DNA from: Myroides profundi
Lineage (GTDB): Bacteria > Bacteroidota > Bacteroidia > Flavobacteriales > Flavobacteriaceae
NCBI RefSeq assembly: GCF_000833025.1
Contig: NZ_CP010817.1
Location: 3,596,001 to 3,660,000, forward strand
Direction: 5' to 3'
Length of the DNA stretch: 64,000 nt
The notes beneath the pieces are model-generated. The model was not told the origin of the DNA. It did not search any database and worked only from the letters and a program-made list of their open reading frames with translations. Positions 26,831-37,335 of this stretch are shown in pieces (position 1 is the stretch's first letter; every line of letters starts with the position of its first letter). The translations under genes and the position numbers were made by a program.

Positions 26831-27155
26831 TGTTTCTATTTCTTAAGAATGAATAAAGTCTTCTCGTTTTTAAATACTCTAGATTGTGTTCATATTGATA
26901 CGCTTCTTTCTCAAACAAGTTCTTTCTATATGCCTTCTTCACATCCTTAGTCTGAAAATAACGCCATACAAAATCTAAAACATACCAAAGGTAAAAGAAC
27001 ACGATCAACAGCTCTACTTGTTGTCTTAGATGGATGCGCTCATGGTTTAGCAAATAACGATCTCCTTTAGATTCTGCTGATCTTAAAATAATAAAGGGAA
27101 ACAATGTTATCCCTTGATATCCTTTAGGAACTAAATATTTACAAACAACTACCAC
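26823..27155 (-). CDS. Small HExxH-motif membrane-associated protein
   Basis: 110 residues, GTG start (a stop lies four codons upstream in frame, so no ATG start is possible). The motif N-H-E-R-I-H at residues 37-42 is HExxH, the zinc-binding helix of gluzincin-type metalloproteases. A possible third ligand lies in F-E-K-E-A-Y (E82 or E84). A hydrophobic segment at about 48-64 follows the motif. It resembles a minimal M48/M56-like core, but I do not know a characterised homologue. It is the first gene of the hemL operon and overlaps the next by 8 bases. Confidence 0.7.
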   Translation of the reverse strand: MVVVCKYLVPKGYQGITLFPFIILRSAESKGDRYLLNHERIHLRQQVELLIVFFYLWYVLDFVWRYFQTKDVKKAYRKNLFEKEAYQYEHNLEYLKTRRLYSFLRNRNNV

Positions 27156-27335
27156 TCGCTTTTTTTAGAACTTTTTAATAATCGAGATATTAATTTTATC
27201 CAAGTTTATTACTATCTTCCCATCAGTTTTACTACAGCTAGTGTAATAAAGCGTCAACGTAGCAAAAATAGTTAATGATTTGGCTAATTCACTAGTATTT
27301 AAATAAAAATTAATAACAAACAAAAAATTATAAAA

Positions 27336-29324
27336 ATGACTTTTCAAGAACATATTTTACAAGGGATACCGACTGTGTTACCTCCTAAGAAAGAGTATGA
27401 TTTATCTATCAACCACGCTCCTAAGAGAAAAGAAATCTTATCAGATGATGAGAAAGTACTAGCTCTTAAGAATGCGCTACGCTATTTCCCAAGTGAGAAT
27501 CACAGCACACTTATCCCTGAGTTCAAAGAAGAACTTGAAAAGTACGGAAGAATCTATATGTACCGTCTACGCCCTGACTACAAGATGTATGCTAGACCGA
27601 TAGATGAGTATCCTGGACAATGTCTACAAGCGAAGGCGATCATGCTGATGATCCAAAACAACCTTGACTATGCTGTAGCTCAACATCCACATGAGTTAAT
27701 TACTTACGGAGGTAACGGGGCTGTGTTCTCTAACTGGGCTCAATATCTACTGACGATGAAGTATTTAGGAGAGATGACTGACGAGCAGACGTTAGTAATG
27801 TATTCTGGTCATCCTATGGGACTATTCCCTTCTCATAAAAATGCGCCTCGTGTAGTAGTGACTAATGGTATGATGATCCCTAACTACTCTAAACCGGATG
27901 ATTGGGAGAAGTTCAATGCGTTAGGTGTGACACAGTATGGTCAGATGACCGCAGGTAGCTATATGTATATAGGCCCTCAAGGTATCGTACACGGGACAAC
28001 TATCACAGTGCTAAACGGTGGTAGAAAAATAGCTAAAAACGGAGAAGGATTAGCAGGTAAGTTATTTGTAACATCAGGTCTTGGAGGGATGAGTGGTGCT
28101 CAACCAAAAGCAGGAAATATCGCAGGATGTATTACAGTATGTGCAGAGGTAAACCCTAAAGCAGTACACACAAGACATTCTCAAGGCTGGGTAGATGAAG
28201 TAGTAACTGATATCAATGCTTTAGTCGTTCGCGTTAAGAAAGCACAAGAGAATAAAGAAATCGTATCTATCGCATACCAAGGTAACGTAGTCGATATATG
28301 GGAAGAATTTGACAAACAAGATTTATACATAGACTTAGGTTCTGACCAGACTTCTCTTCACAACCCTTGGGCAGGTGGATACTATCCAGTAGGTGTTGCT
28401 TTTGAAGAGGCAAATGACTTAATGGCTAATAACCCAGCTAAGTTTAAAGAACTAGTACAAGAGTCACTAAGACGACAAGCTACTGCTATTAATAAACATA
28501 CCGCTAAAGGAACTTATTTCTTTGACTATGGAAATGCCTTCTTATTAGAAGCTTCTAGAGCAGGTGCTGATGTTATGGCAGCTAATAATATCGACTTTAG
28601 ATACCCTAGTTATGTACAGGACATTATGGGACCAATGTGTTTTGACTACGGATTTGGGCCATTTAGATGGGTATGTACATCTGGAAATCCAGAAGATCTA
28701 GCGAAAACAGATGAGATCGCTTGTGAGGTATTAGAAGAGATGATTAAAAACTCTCCTGTAGAAATACAACAACAGATGGCTGATAATATTCGCTGGATAA
28801 AAGGAGCTCAAGAAAATAAACTAGTAGTAGGGTCACAAGCTCGTATCTTATATGCGGATGCTGAAGGACGTATTAATATCGCAAGAGCATTTAATGATGC
28901 TATTAAAGCAGGTAAGATAGGCCCTGTAGTATTAGGAAGAGATCACCATGATGTATCTGGTACAGACTCTCCATACAGAGAAACGTCTAATATCTATGAT
29001 GGTTCTAAATTCACAGCTGATATGGCTATCCATAACGTTATCGGAGACAGCTTCAGAGGAGCTACTTGGGTATCTATCCACAATGGTGGTGGTGTAGGTT
29101 GGGGAGAAGTAATCAACGGAGGTTTTGGTATGTTACTTGATGGTACTATTGAAGCACAAAAAAGATTAGAGTCAATGTTATTCTGGGACGTTAATAATGG
29201 AATCGCTAGAAGAAGCTGGGCAAGAAATGACGAAGCTATTTTTGCAATAAAAAGAGCAATGGAAGTAGAGCCACTTCTAAAAGTGACTATTCCGAATATA
29301 GTAGATGAAAACTTATTGAAATAA
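27336..29324 (+). CDS. hutU: Urocanate hydratase
   Basis: 662 residues. It converts urocanate to 4-imidazolone-5-propionate in histidine degradation using bound NAD+. Y-G-G-N-G-A-V-F-S-N-W at 124-134 and S-G-L-G-G-M-S-G-A-Q at 247-256 are family signatures, and H-N-G-G-G-V-G-W-G-E lies near the C-terminus. The length is about 100 residues above classical 556-residue urocanases, as in other long-form Bacteroidota enzymes. No hutH or hutI lies in the window; the only other Hut-like gene is the arginase-fold gene at 55305. The DUF4136 lipoprotein gene follows by 20 bases. Confidence 0.96.
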   Translation: MTFQEHILQGIPTVLPPKKEYDLSINHAPKRKEILSDDEKVLALKNALRYFPSENHSTLIPEFKEELEKYGRIYMYRLRPDYKMYARPIDEYPGQCLQAKAIMLMIQNNLDYAVAQHPHELITYGGNGAVFSNWAQYLLTMKYLGEMTDEQTLVMYSGHPMGLFPSHKNAPRVVVTNGMMIPNYSKPDDWEKFNALGVTQYGQMTAGSYMYIGPQGIVHGTTITVLNGGRKIAKNGEGLAGKLFVTSGLGGMSGAQPKAGNIAGCITVCAEVNPKAVHTRHSQGWVDEVVTDINALVVRVKKAQENKEIVSIAYQGNVVDIWEEFDKQDLYIDLGSDQTSLHNPWAGGYYPVGVAFEEANDLMANNPAKFKELVQESLRRQATAINKHTAKGTYFFDYGNAFLLEASRAGADVMAANNIDFRYPSYVQDIMGPMCFDYGFGPFRWVCTSGNPEDLAKTDEIACEVLEEMIKNSPVEIQQQMADNIRWIKGAQENKLVVGSQARILYADAEGRINIARAFNDAIKAGKIGPVVLGRDHHDVSGTDSPYRETSNIYDGSKFTADMAIHNVIGDSFRGATWVSIHNGGGVGWGEVINGGFGMLLDGTIEAQKRLESMLFWDVNNGIARRSWARNDEAIFAIKRAMEVEPLLKVTIPNIVDENLLK

Positions 29325-29344
29325 CAATTAAAACAATTTCACTC

Positions 29345-29902
29345 ATGAAAGCTATTAAACTATTACCTCTAGCTCTATTGATGTTATTTATAGCATCATG
29401 TAGTAGCGTTAAAGTAACAGCTGATTATGACAAAGCTGTGGACTTCAAACAATACAAAACGTATGCTTTCTTTAAAGAAGGTATTGATCAAGCAAAGATT
29501 AATGACTTAGACAAGAAGAGAATTCTAACTGCTATTGATAACAATCTTACTGCGAAGGGTTTTACAAAAGCTAGTAGCAATCCTGATTTTGTTATTAATA
29601 TTTTCACTAAAGCGTCAAAACAAGTCAATGTGACAACTCATAACAACTTCTATTCTCCTTATGGATATTATGGTTGGGGATGGGGACCATATTGGGGACC
29701 TAATAATACGACAGTGTCAACTTCTATAGAAGGAACACTTTATATAGACGTTCTAGACACAAAGAAAAAAGCGTTAATCTGGCAAGGAATAGGAACAGGA
29801 TACTTAGACAATGCACCTACTCCAGAGAAAAAAGAAGAGAGAATACACGAGTTTATCGAAAAGATATTAACTAAGTTCCCTCCTACTCTAGAGAAGAAAT
29901 AA
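29345..29902 (+). CDS. DUF4136 family lipoprotein
   Basis: 185 residues with a lipobox I-A-S-C (Cys 19) followed by S-S-V-K-V-T-A-D-Y-D. The phrase A-V-D-F-K-Q-Y-K-T-Y-A-F-F is characteristic of DUF4136, and an internal Tyr/Gly/Trp-rich segment (Y-G-Y-Y-G-W-G-W-G-P-Y-W-G-P) is also typical of the family. Function unknown; the lipobox places it in the periplasm or outer membrane. It may be cotranscribed with hutU, but a functional link is not supported. Confidence 0.9.
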   Translation: MKAIKLLPLALLMLFIASCSSVKVTADYDKAVDFKQYKTYAFFKEGIDQAKINDLDKKRILTAIDNNLTAKGFTKASSNPDFVINIFTKASKQVNVTTHNNFYSPYGYYGWGWGPYWGPNNTTVSTSIEGTLYIDVLDTKKKALIWQGIGTGYLDNAPTPEKKEERIHEFIEKILTKFPPTLEKK

Positions 29903-29924
29903 TTCTTCCTATAGATGATATATA

Positions 29925-29960
29925 CAGAGGCTTTCCTTTAAAGGAGAGCCTCTGTTCGTT
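29925..29960 (+). terminator. Terminator after the DUF4136 gene
   Basis: CAGAGGCT and AGCCTCTG enclose a further short inverted repeat (TCCTTTAAAGGA). The following T-run is interrupted (TTCGTTT). Confidence 0.75.
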
Positions 29961-30079
29961 TATAGTTTCCTAAAGAATTATCTTAATGATTTGATTAAAA
30001 ACACAACAATAAGGTATTCTGAGTGCCTATCGTCCATTGTTTTTATTATATTTACGACAAACAATAACAAATTTCATTT

Positions 30080-31831
30080 ATGAAAACACAAGAATATGAA
30101 AGTAACGACTTGATCGAAAGATTACCACAGCATTTAAAACAATTTATCAAACCACAGAGTTATCAGGATTATACACCTATTAATCAAGCTGTGTGGCGCT
30201 ACGTTATGCGTAAAAATGTTGATTATCTATCTAAAGTTGCTCACGAATCATATCTTGACGGTCTAGCTAAAACAGGTATTTCTATAGAAAGCATTCCTAG
30301 TATGTATGGAATGAATAGAATATTAAAAGAAATTGGTTGGGCTGCTGTAGCAGTAGATGGCTTTATACCACCGAATGCCTTTATGGAGTTTCAGGCGTAT
30401 AAAGTACTTGTTATTGCATCAGATATTAGACAACTAGAGAATATAGAATACACACCTGCACCAGACATTATACACGAAGGGGCAGGACATGCTCCTATTA
30501 TCGCTAATCCAGAGTATGCTGAGTATCTAAGACGCTTCGGAGAGATAGGCTGTAAGGCTATTTCTTCAGGTAGAGATTATGAGATATATGAGGCTATCCG
30601 CTTACTGTCTATTTTGAAAGAAGCTGAAGGTGTAGATCCAGAAGAAATCAAAAAAGCAGAAGAGCAAGTAGATTATTTACAAGGCATAACAGAAGAACCT
30701 TCTGAGATGGCACTTATCCGTAATCTACACTGGTGGACAGTAGAGTATGGATTAATCGGTACTACGGATAACCCTAAGATATACGGAGCAGGCTTACTAT
30801 CTTCTATCGGAGAGAGTGCGTGGTGTATGACTGATAATGTAAAGAAACTTCCTTACAGTATAGAAGCTGCATACCAAGGCTTTGATATCACTAAACCTCA
30901 ACCTCAGCTATACGTGACTCCTGACTTTGCTTACCTAAGTGAAGTATTAGAAGAATTTGCGAATAAGATGGCTTTAAGAAAAGGAGGTTTAATGGGAATA
31001 AACAAACTAATAGATTCTAAAGCCTTAGGTACAATAGAACTGAATACAGGACTACAGATATCTGGTGTATTCACACGTGTAATTGAACACGAAGGTAAAC
31101 CTGCTTATGTACAGACAACAGGAAACACTGCTCTAGCATATAGGGAGAAAGAGCTAGTAGGACATGGTACAGAGACACATCCACACGGATTTGGTACTGC
31201 ATTAGGTCGTTTAAAGGGAATCAACCTTGCTATCGAAGACATGAGTCCTAGAGACCTTAAAGCTTATAACTTATATGAAGGCAAGCCAGTAACCTTAGAG
31301 TTCGAAGGAGGTATCACCGTATCTGGAACCAATATCACAGGTATTCGTAATATACATGGAAAGATTATTCTGATTAGTTTTAGTGATTGTACAGTGAAGC
31401 ACAATGACGAAATACTATTCCAACCAGAATGGGGTACGTATGATATGGCTGTTGGTGCTCATGTGATTTCTGCTTTCTCAGGACCTGCTGATTACCACAG
31501 TTTTGATCTAATCAATCATGTTCCTTCTAGCCAAACAATCAAAGCAAAAAGAGACGAGAGTAAAATAAAGCTCGAAAACTTCTACCAAGAAGTTAGAGCC
31601 ATGAGAGAAGAGAATAAATCAACTGATTTAAACAACGTATTAGATGTTCTAATCAACGACTACCCTTCTGATTGGTTGCTGACAGTAGAAATACTAGAAC
31701 TTGCTAAAAAAGCTTCAAATACAGCATTAGCTGAAAAAGCAATGAGCCACCTTAAATCTGTTCAAACAAACAGACCTGAAGTAGCTCATTTAATCAAAGA
31801 CGGTATAGATATTATTCTAAAAAGCTTATAA
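30080..31831 (+). CDS. Aromatic amino acid hydroxylase, long form
   Basis: 583 residues. The N-terminal two thirds belong to the iron- and pterin-dependent phenylalanine/tyrosine/tryptophan hydroxylase family. P-D-I-I-H-E-G-A-G-H-A-P carries iron ligands H132 and H137, and W-W-T-V-E-Y-G-L carries E222. Phenylalanine hydroxylase is the most likely activity in a bacterium, but substrate is not decided. Bacterial PhhA proteins are usually about 260-300 residues. Here a region from about residue 300 carries beta-rich segments (L-E-F-E-G-G-I-T-V-S-G) and a helical end with no assigned role. The gene overlaps the stop region of the convergent DUF4230 gene by 6 bases. Confidence 0.92.
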   Translation: MKTQEYESNDLIERLPQHLKQFIKPQSYQDYTPINQAVWRYVMRKNVDYLSKVAHESYLDGLAKTGISIESIPSMYGMNRILKEIGWAAVAVDGFIPPNAFMEFQAYKVLVIASDIRQLENIEYTPAPDIIHEGAGHAPIIANPEYAEYLRRFGEIGCKAISSGRDYEIYEAIRLLSILKEAEGVDPEEIKKAEEQVDYLQGITEEPSEMALIRNLHWWTVEYGLIGTTDNPKIYGAGLLSSIGESAWCMTDNVKKLPYSIEAAYQGFDITKPQPQLYVTPDFAYLSEVLEEFANKMALRKGGLMGINKLIDSKALGTIELNTGLQISGVFTRVIEHEGKPAYVQTTGNTALAYREKELVGHGTETHPHGFGTALGRLKGINLAIEDMSPRDLKAYNLYEGKPVTLEFEGGITVSGTNITGIRNIHGKIILISFSDCTVKHNDEILFQPEWGTYDMAVGAHVISAFSGPADYHSFDLINHVPSSQTIKAKRDESKIKLENFYQEVRAMREENKSTDLNNVLDVLINDYPSDWLLTVEILELAKKASNTALAEKAMSHLKSVQTNRPEVAHLIKDGIDIILKSL

Positions 31832-32458
31832 AGCCATATCTAATACTAAGTCTTTATCACTTTGAATAACGTTACCTTGATACTCTAGTTTCCAACCTAG
31901 AGTATTGGTAACTATTAATATTTTAGAAAGTTCACTGATAAGTCGATTCTCTGCATTCGATTTTAAAGTGGACTTTTCTATTTTATCTTCTAAGTCTTTC
32001 TTCACTTTCGCATTAATCTTATTGTAATCATCACCTTTAAAAGGGTTGAAAGTACTCTGCTCTACATCTAATATTTTATAATCAGGATAGATATTTACTT
32101 CCGCTTCTGGGATATATATTAATTGCACTACCTTATTCTTCTCATCGATCTGATATTGAAGTTGACTCAAATCATATGCTACAGTAGCCTTTGCATTAAT
32201 AATAACAACAGCCTTCTTGTCAAAAGAAAGCATATTTAAAAAGTACTTCTGCTGATCCTTATATGTCATTACTTGTGAGAAGGTAGCTTCTGTCACTACT
32301 AGTTTACTCACATTTTTTAACTGCTCTTGGATTAGAGCTGTATTGTATTGCATATCATCTTTACGCTCTTTCACAGAACTGTTATACAAAACAACTCCTG
32401 CAAACATAAAGAAGAGTACTATAAATATACCGAAGAGTACGCGCAATAACTTTCTCAT
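31826..32458 (-). CDS. DUF4230 family membrane-anchored protein
   Basis: 210 residues. One N-terminal membrane segment at about 8-26 precedes a periplasmic region. The repeated pattern L-V-V-T-E-A-T-F-S-Q-V, then A-K-A-T-V-A-Y-D-L-S-Q-L and the ending N-T-L-G-W-K-L-E-Y are typical of DUF4230. Function is unknown. It follows the GSCFA gene by 2 bases, suggesting cotranscription, and converges on the hydroxylase gene. Confidence 0.85.
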   Translation of the reverse strand: MRKLLRVLFGIFIVLFFMFAGVVLYNSSVKERKDDMQYNTALIQEQLKNVSKLVVTEATFSQVMTYKDQQKYFLNMLSFDKKAVVIINAKATVAYDLSQLQYQIDEKNKVVQLIYIPEAEVNIYPDYKILDVEQSTFNPFKGDDYNKINAKVKKDLEDKIEKSTLKSNAENRLISELSKILIVTNTLGWKLEYQGNVIQSDKDLVLDMAL

Positions 32459-32460
32459 AA

Positions 32461-33426
32461 CTATCTAAAGCTCATAAATGGATATTTCTCTAATAAGTAA
32501 TCTATCTTGGCTACCAATGTATCTAAGAAAGCTAAGTGCTGTTCTGCAGTTGGGTTAAAAGGTCTATGGTTCAGTCCTTTTTGCACCTCATCTACTTTGT
32601 GCATGATTGGATACATATCAGGATGAACCCAAGTTGTCACAAAGCGTTCCCAGATATAGTCTATCGCCAACTCATTTGGATGTAACATATCAGCTTTATA
32701 AAAGCGATAATCTCTTAACTCATCCATCACTATCTCATAAGAAGGGAAGTAATTAATCTCTGCTCCCTGCTCATCTTTTTGTGCATCTAACACATCGTGT
32801 AAGGCAGTAAATAATGCTGACTTACTTCTCTGATTCTCTACGATACCATCTTTAAAATGTCTCACTGGAGATACTGTAAACACAATCTGTATATCAGGAT
32901 TAATAGCTTGTACTAATTTAATGATTTTAAACAGACTAGCCTTTATTTCCTCGTAACTTAATAATCTCTTTTTGAAATTGTGCTGTGGTACCTTATGACA
33001 ATTAGCAACAACCATTCCACTCTCGATATGCTCATATACCCAAGCCGTTCCTAAAGTGATATACATAAAGGCACTTTCTTTTAACGCTACCTGTAGGTCA
33101 AACAACTTTACATTCAGCTTCGTCACGATATCTTCTTCTTCTAACTCATTCAAATCAGAATGTCCGATAAAGCTACTCCACACCTCGTTATGACAGAACA
33201 CATCCGCACTTGTAAACTCATGCCCTTTCACAGCATATTCTAATACACGCTCTATCGCAATAGGATGAAACAGAATACCGAATGGGTTCACCACACTCTG
33301 GAACTGATACTCTTTTAACTTATCACTGATATTCACAGCAAAGCAAGACCCCATAGATAAGATCTTATCCTCATACTTAATTCTGTCCTTGGCTACCTTA
33401 GTAGGTACTACTGTACTAAACTTCAT
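32461..33426 (-). CDS. GSCFA domain protein (SGNH-hydrolase-like)
   Basis: 321 residues. The family is named after its N-terminal motif, seen here as S-M-G-S-C-F-A at residues 24-30. Other shared features are T-L-G-T-A-W-V-Y-E and the D-M-L-H-P-N-E-L-A segment, which provides the Asp-x-x-His of SGNH/GDSL-type hydrolases. The substrate is not known. No signal peptide is visible. It lies between alaS (upstream, separated by a terminator) and the DUF4230 gene. Confidence 0.9.
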   Translation of the reverse strand: MKFSTVVPTKVAKDRIKYEDKILSMGSCFAVNISDKLKEYQFQSVVNPFGILFHPIAIERVLEYAVKGHEFTSADVFCHNEVWSSFIGHSDLNELEEEDIVTKLNVKLFDLQVALKESAFMYITLGTAWVYEHIESGMVVANCHKVPQHNFKKRLLSYEEIKASLFKIIKLVQAINPDIQIVFTVSPVRHFKDGIVENQRSKSALFTALHDVLDAQKDEQGAEINYFPSYEIVMDELRDYRFYKADMLHPNELAIDYIWERFVTTWVHPDMYPIMHKVDEVQKGLNHRPFNPTAEQHLAFLDTLVAKIDYLLEKYPFMSFR

Positions 33427-33448
33427 CCTCCTAAATTTATTCTTGTAT

Positions 33449-33480
33449 AAAAAAAGATTCTCACATGAGAATCTTTTTTT
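33449..33480 (-). terminator. alaS terminator
   Basis: AAAAAAAGATTCTCA and TGAGAATCTTTTTTT form a perfect 15-bp stem with a 2-base centre. It is symmetrical, so it could work in both directions, but the nearest gene end is alaS at 33506. Confidence 0.92.
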
Positions 33481-33505
33481 ATCTATTATTATTACAAATA
33501 TAATA

Positions 33506-36133
33506 CTATTTCAAATAATCTTTTGCGTGAGCAATAGCTTCTGCCATACCAGCTGGGTTCTTACCTCCTGCTGTAGCGAAGAATGCTTGTCCACCACCAC
33601 CACCTTGGATGTGTTTACCTAGCTCACGTACGATAGTACCTGCATTAAGACCTTTGCTCTCTACTATATCTTTAGATACATAACATGTCAACATTGGCTT
33701 ATCATTAGCTACACTACCGAACAGTACATATAGATTAGAGAACTCATTACCTAACTCATACGCTAAGTCTTTTGCTCCTGAAGCATCTAAGTCCACTTCT
33801 ACTGCTAAGAAAGCAATACCGTTTACTTCTTGGATTTGACCTTTTAAGTCTCCTTTTAAGTTCTTCGCTTTCTCTTTTAATAGTTGCTCTACTTGCTTTT
33901 TAAGCTTAGCATTCTCATCTTGAAGAGCACCTACCGCTTTTAGAGTATCTTGTGGATTCTTTAATACCATTTTGATCTCTTTAAGTGTCAACTCTTGTTC
34001 AGCGTAGAACTGACGAGCAGCTTTATTCGTAATCGCCTCAATACGACGAATACCAGCAGCTACAGCTCCTTCACTTACGATCTTGAACTGCCAGATATCA
34101 CTAGTATTCCCTACGTGAGTACCTCCACATAGCTCCATACTCTCTCCGAACTTAATAGCACGTACCTCATCACCATACTTCTCACCGAATAATGCCATAG
34201 CACCCTCAGCGATAGCCTGAGCCATAGGGATACTTCTGCGCTCTACTAATGGCAAGTGATCGTGAATTCTATCATTCACAAATGCCTCTACTTGTGCTAA
34301 CTCTTCTTCTGTCACTTTAGAGAAGTGAGAGAAGTCAAAACGCAAGTGCGTAGGAGCTACTAACGAACCTTTTTGTTCTACGTGAGTACCTAAGATAGTA
34401 CGCAATGCTTGGTGTAGTAAGTGAGTAGCAGAGTGGTTAGCCATAGATTGCTTACGAGCATCTACATCTACCTTCGCTACTAAAGTTCCTTCTACATTAG
34501 CAGGAAGCTCTCTTACGATATGTAATATTAAGTTATTCTCTTTTTTCGTGTCGATTACTTGGATCGTGTCATTAGCAGATACTAATACTCCAGTATCTCC
34601 TACCTGTCCTCCTCCTTCTGGATAGAATGGAGTAGCGTCTAATACGATTTGGAATAACTTACCATCTTTTTTACTATCAATCTTTCTATAACGAGTGATC
34701 TTCACTTCATTCTCTAACTGATCATATCCTACAAACTGCTCTACATTTCCTGATACCAATACAGTCCAGTCATCTGTAGACACTTCTGATGCCGCACGAG
34801 AACGTGTTTTTTGTTCTAACATTGCTGCGTCAAATCCAGCTTCGTCTAGTTCATATCCTTTCTCTCTAAGGATAAGAGCTGTCAAGTCAATAGGGAAACC
34901 AAAAGTATCGTATAGTTCAAAAGCCTTCACTCCTGATACTACTTTACCTTCTGTTTGTTTGATCACATTGTCTAATAAATGTAACCCTTGCTCTAACGTT
35001 CTTAAGAAAGAAGTTTCTTCTTCTTTAATCACGTTTTTCACTAATTCTTTTTGACTAGTGATTTCAGGGAAGAATGCTCCCATCTGTGCACTTAATACTT
35101 CTACTAATTCGTAGATGAATGGTTCTTTCTTATCTAAGAATGTAAATGCATAACGAATAGCACGACGTAAGATACGACGAATCACATATCCTGCTCCATT
35201 GTTAGAAGGCAACTGTCCATCTGCAATAGCAAAAGCAACTGCTCTTACGTGGTCAACAATAACGCGGATAGCGATATTAATCTTCTCTTCCTCATCATCT
35301 TTTGCTTTCATTGTGTATTTACCACCTGTAAGCTCAGATACTTTAGCGATAAGTGGAGAGAATACATCTGTATCATAGTTAGACTGTACTCCTTGAAGCA
35401 CCATACATAGACGCTCAAATCCCATACCTGTATCTACGTGCTGAGCAGGTAACTTCTCTAAAGAACCATCCGCTTTACGGTTAAACTCCATAAATACGTT
35501 ATTCCAGATCTCTACTACCTGTGGGTGATCTCCATTCACTAATTCTCTACCCGCTATTTTAGCTTTCTCATCAGCACTACGGATATCTACGTGAATCTCA
35601 GTACATGGTCCACAAGGTCCTTGATCTCCCATTTCCCAGAAGTTATCTTTCTTATTCCCCATCAGGATACGATCCTTATCAATTAGGGTACACCAGATAT
35701 CATAAGCTTCTTGGTCAAAAGGAACGTTCTCCTCTTCGCTACCTTCAAATACAGTAACGTATAAAATATCTTTAGGGATGTTATAAACTTCAGTCAATAA
35801 TTCCCAAGCCCAATTGATAGCTTCTTTCTTAAAGTAATCTCCGAAACTCCAGTTCCCTAGCATTTCGAACATCGTGTGGTGGTATGTATCGATACCTACC
35901 TCTTCTAAGTCATTGTGCTTACCAGACACACGAAGACACTTCTGTGTATCAGTGATACGGTTACTTTTAGGCTTGGCGTTTCCTAAGAAATACTCTTTAA
36001 ACTGGGCCATCCCAGAGTTATTAAACATTAAAGTTGGATCGTCTTTAAGAACGATCGGCGCAGAAGGTACAACCATGTGACCTCTTTCTTCAAAAAAGTT
36101 TAAAAACTTCTGACGAATTTCTTGTGATTTCAT
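33506..36133 (-). CDS. alaS: Alanyl-tRNA synthetase
   Basis: 875 residues, full length. It charges tRNA-Ala and edits mischarged Ser/Gly. The N-terminal class II catalytic domain starts [14 protein letters not shown] and has [11 protein letters not shown]. The editing domain has the zinc-binding H-S-A-T-H-L-L-H, and E-L-C-G-G-T-H-V. The C-terminal DHHA1-like part ends [15 protein letters not shown]. It is divergent from the M23 peptidase gene and isolated by its terminator. Confidence 0.98.
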   Translation of the reverse strand: MKSQEIRQKFLNFFEERGHMVVPSAPIVLKDDPTLMFNNSGMAQFKEYFLGNAKPKSNRITDTQKCLRVSGKHNDLEEVGIDTYHHTMFEMLGNWSFGDYFKKEAINWAWELLTEVYNIPKDILYVTVFEGSEEENVPFDQEAYDIWCTLIDKDRILMGNKKDNFWEMGDQGPCGPCTEIHVDIRSADEKAKIAGRELVNGDHPQVVEIWNNVFMEFNRKADGSLEKLPAQHVDTGMGFERLCMVLQGVQSNYDTDVFSPLIAKVSELTGGKYTMKAKDDEEEKINIAIRVIVDHVRAVAFAIADGQLPSNNGAGYVIRRILRRAIRYAFTFLDKKEPFIYELVEVLSAQMGAFFPEITSQKELVKNVIKEEETSFLRTLEQGLHLLDNVIKQTEGKVVSGVKAFELYDTFGFPIDLTALILREKGYELDEAGFDAAMLEQKTRSRAASEVSTDDWTVLVSGNVEQFVGYDQLENEVKITRYRKIDSKKDGKLFQIVLDATPFYPEGGGQVGDTGVLVSANDTIQVIDTKKENNLILHIVRELPANVEGTLVAKVDVDARKQSMANHSATHLLHQALRTILGTHVEQKGSLVAPTHLRFDFSHFSKVTEEELAQVEAFVNDRIHDHLPLVERRSIPMAQAIAEGAMALFGEKYGDEVRAIKFGESMELCGGTHVGNTSDIWQFKIVSEGAVAAGIRRIEAITNKAARQFYAEQELTLKEIKMVLKNPQDTLKAVGALQDENAKLKKQVEQLLKEKAKNLKGDLKGQIQEVNGIAFLAVEVDLDASGAKDLAYELGNEFSNLYVLFGSVANDKPMLTCYVSKDIVESKGLNAGTIVRELGKHIQGGGGGQAFFATAGGKNPAGMAEAIAHAKDYLK

Positions 36134-36357
36134 ATCCTTTGGAAACTAATTTATTCTTTTATATTCTTATTATTAAGTTATTCGGTTAGTTGTTAAACAT
36201 ATTATAAATTAACGAATAACTAGCTTTTATTTTATTCTCTTTGGCACTTAAACTATCATTATAACGAAAACATTTTTTAAATTTGTTAGCTAACCAATGA
36301 CAGCACTTTTTATAAGATACAAAAAAGATAGTGCAAAAATAGTGTTTTTTTAAAAAT

Positions 36358-37335
36358 ATGGCTAAGGTAAAATATTATTACGACCCTGAAAAATTAGCGT
36401 TCCTTAAAATACGCCCTAAAAAGTTTAGACAGATAGGTAATATACTCTTGTTTTTACTGACAGCAGCTATTTTTGGAGTGCTTGGATTAATCTTTTTAAT
36501 TAATAGTGATATCCTACAAACTCCTAAAGAAAAGAAACAAGCTAGAGAAATAGCAGAATTCAAAACTAACTATACTCTTCTAAACAAGAAACTTGACCTG
36601 ATCACAGAGGTACTAGACGAATTAGAGGTACGAGATAACGATATCTATAGAGCTTACTTTAATACCGCGCCTATCCCTGATGAACAACGCAAGTCCGGTC
36701 TAGGAGGTATTAATAGATATAGATCATTCGTAGGGCTTAACAACGAAAAGCTATTGACAGAAACGAATGTGAAGATGGATCAACTACTGAAACAGGTAGC
36801 CATACAGTCCCAATCTTTAGATGACATTATCGCACTAGCCAAGAAGAAAGAAGAATTCTTATCTTCTATCCCAGCGATACAGCCAGTGAAGAATGAAGAT
36901 CTAAAGAGAATGGCATCTGGATACGGATATCGTAGTGACCCCTTTACTAAAATCAAGAAGTTCCACGCTGGTATGGACTTCTCTGCAGAGGTAGGTACTC
37001 CGATATACGCTACTGGAGACGGTAAAGTAATCCGTGCTAATAATGAACTATCTGGGTATGGTAACCTAATCGAAATAGATCACGGATACGGATACCTAAC
37101 TAGATATGCTCACTTAAGCAAGTACCAAGCTCGCGCTGGACAATCTGTTAAACGTGGAGATATCATAGGATATGTAGGTAGTACTGGGCGTAGCTCTGGT
37201 CCTCACTTACACTATGAGGTACACTACCAAGGTAATGTAGTCAATCCACTGAATTACTACTACGGGGAAATCTCTGCTAAAGAATTTGAACTTCTATCAC
37301 AAGAAGCTAACCAAGAAAACCAATCACTTGACTAA
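36358..37335 (+). CDS. M23-family peptidase, membrane-anchored
   Basis: 325 residues. A membrane segment lies at about 28-49, followed by a helical, probably coiled-coil region at 60-170. The C-terminal LytM domain has H-A-G-M-D (H203, D207), the catalytic A-H-L (H252) and H-L-H-Y-E (H283, H285). This is the complete zinc set, so it should be an active periplasmic endopeptidase that cuts peptidoglycan cross-links. Its stop codon overlaps the ATG of the MerR gene. Confidence 0.92.
   Translation: MAKVKYYYDPEKLAFLKIRPKKFRQIGNILLFLLTAAIFGVLGLIFLINSDILQTPKEKKQAREIAEFKTNYTLLNKKLDLITEVLDELEVRDNDIYRAYFNTAPIPDEQRKSGLGGINRYRSFVGLNNEKLLTETNVKMDQLLKQVAIQSQSLDDIIALAKKKEEFLSSIPAIQPVKNEDLKRMASGYGYRSDPFTKIKKFHAGMDFSAEVGTPIYATGDGKVIRANNELSGYGNLIEIDHGYGYLTRYAHLSKYQARAGQSVKRGDIIGYVGSTGRSSGPHLHYEVHYQGNVVNPLNYYYGEISAKEFELLSQEANQENQSLD

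Noticed and set aside
27165..27353. 62-residue minus-strand frame before hutU
   Set aside because: It lies over the hutU start region, has low-complexity hydrophobic composition and no recognisable domain.
36285..36294. GTTAGCTAAC palindrome between alaS and the M23 gene
   Set aside because: Only 10 bp and not extended by flanking complementarity; expected by chance in AT-rich DNA of this size.
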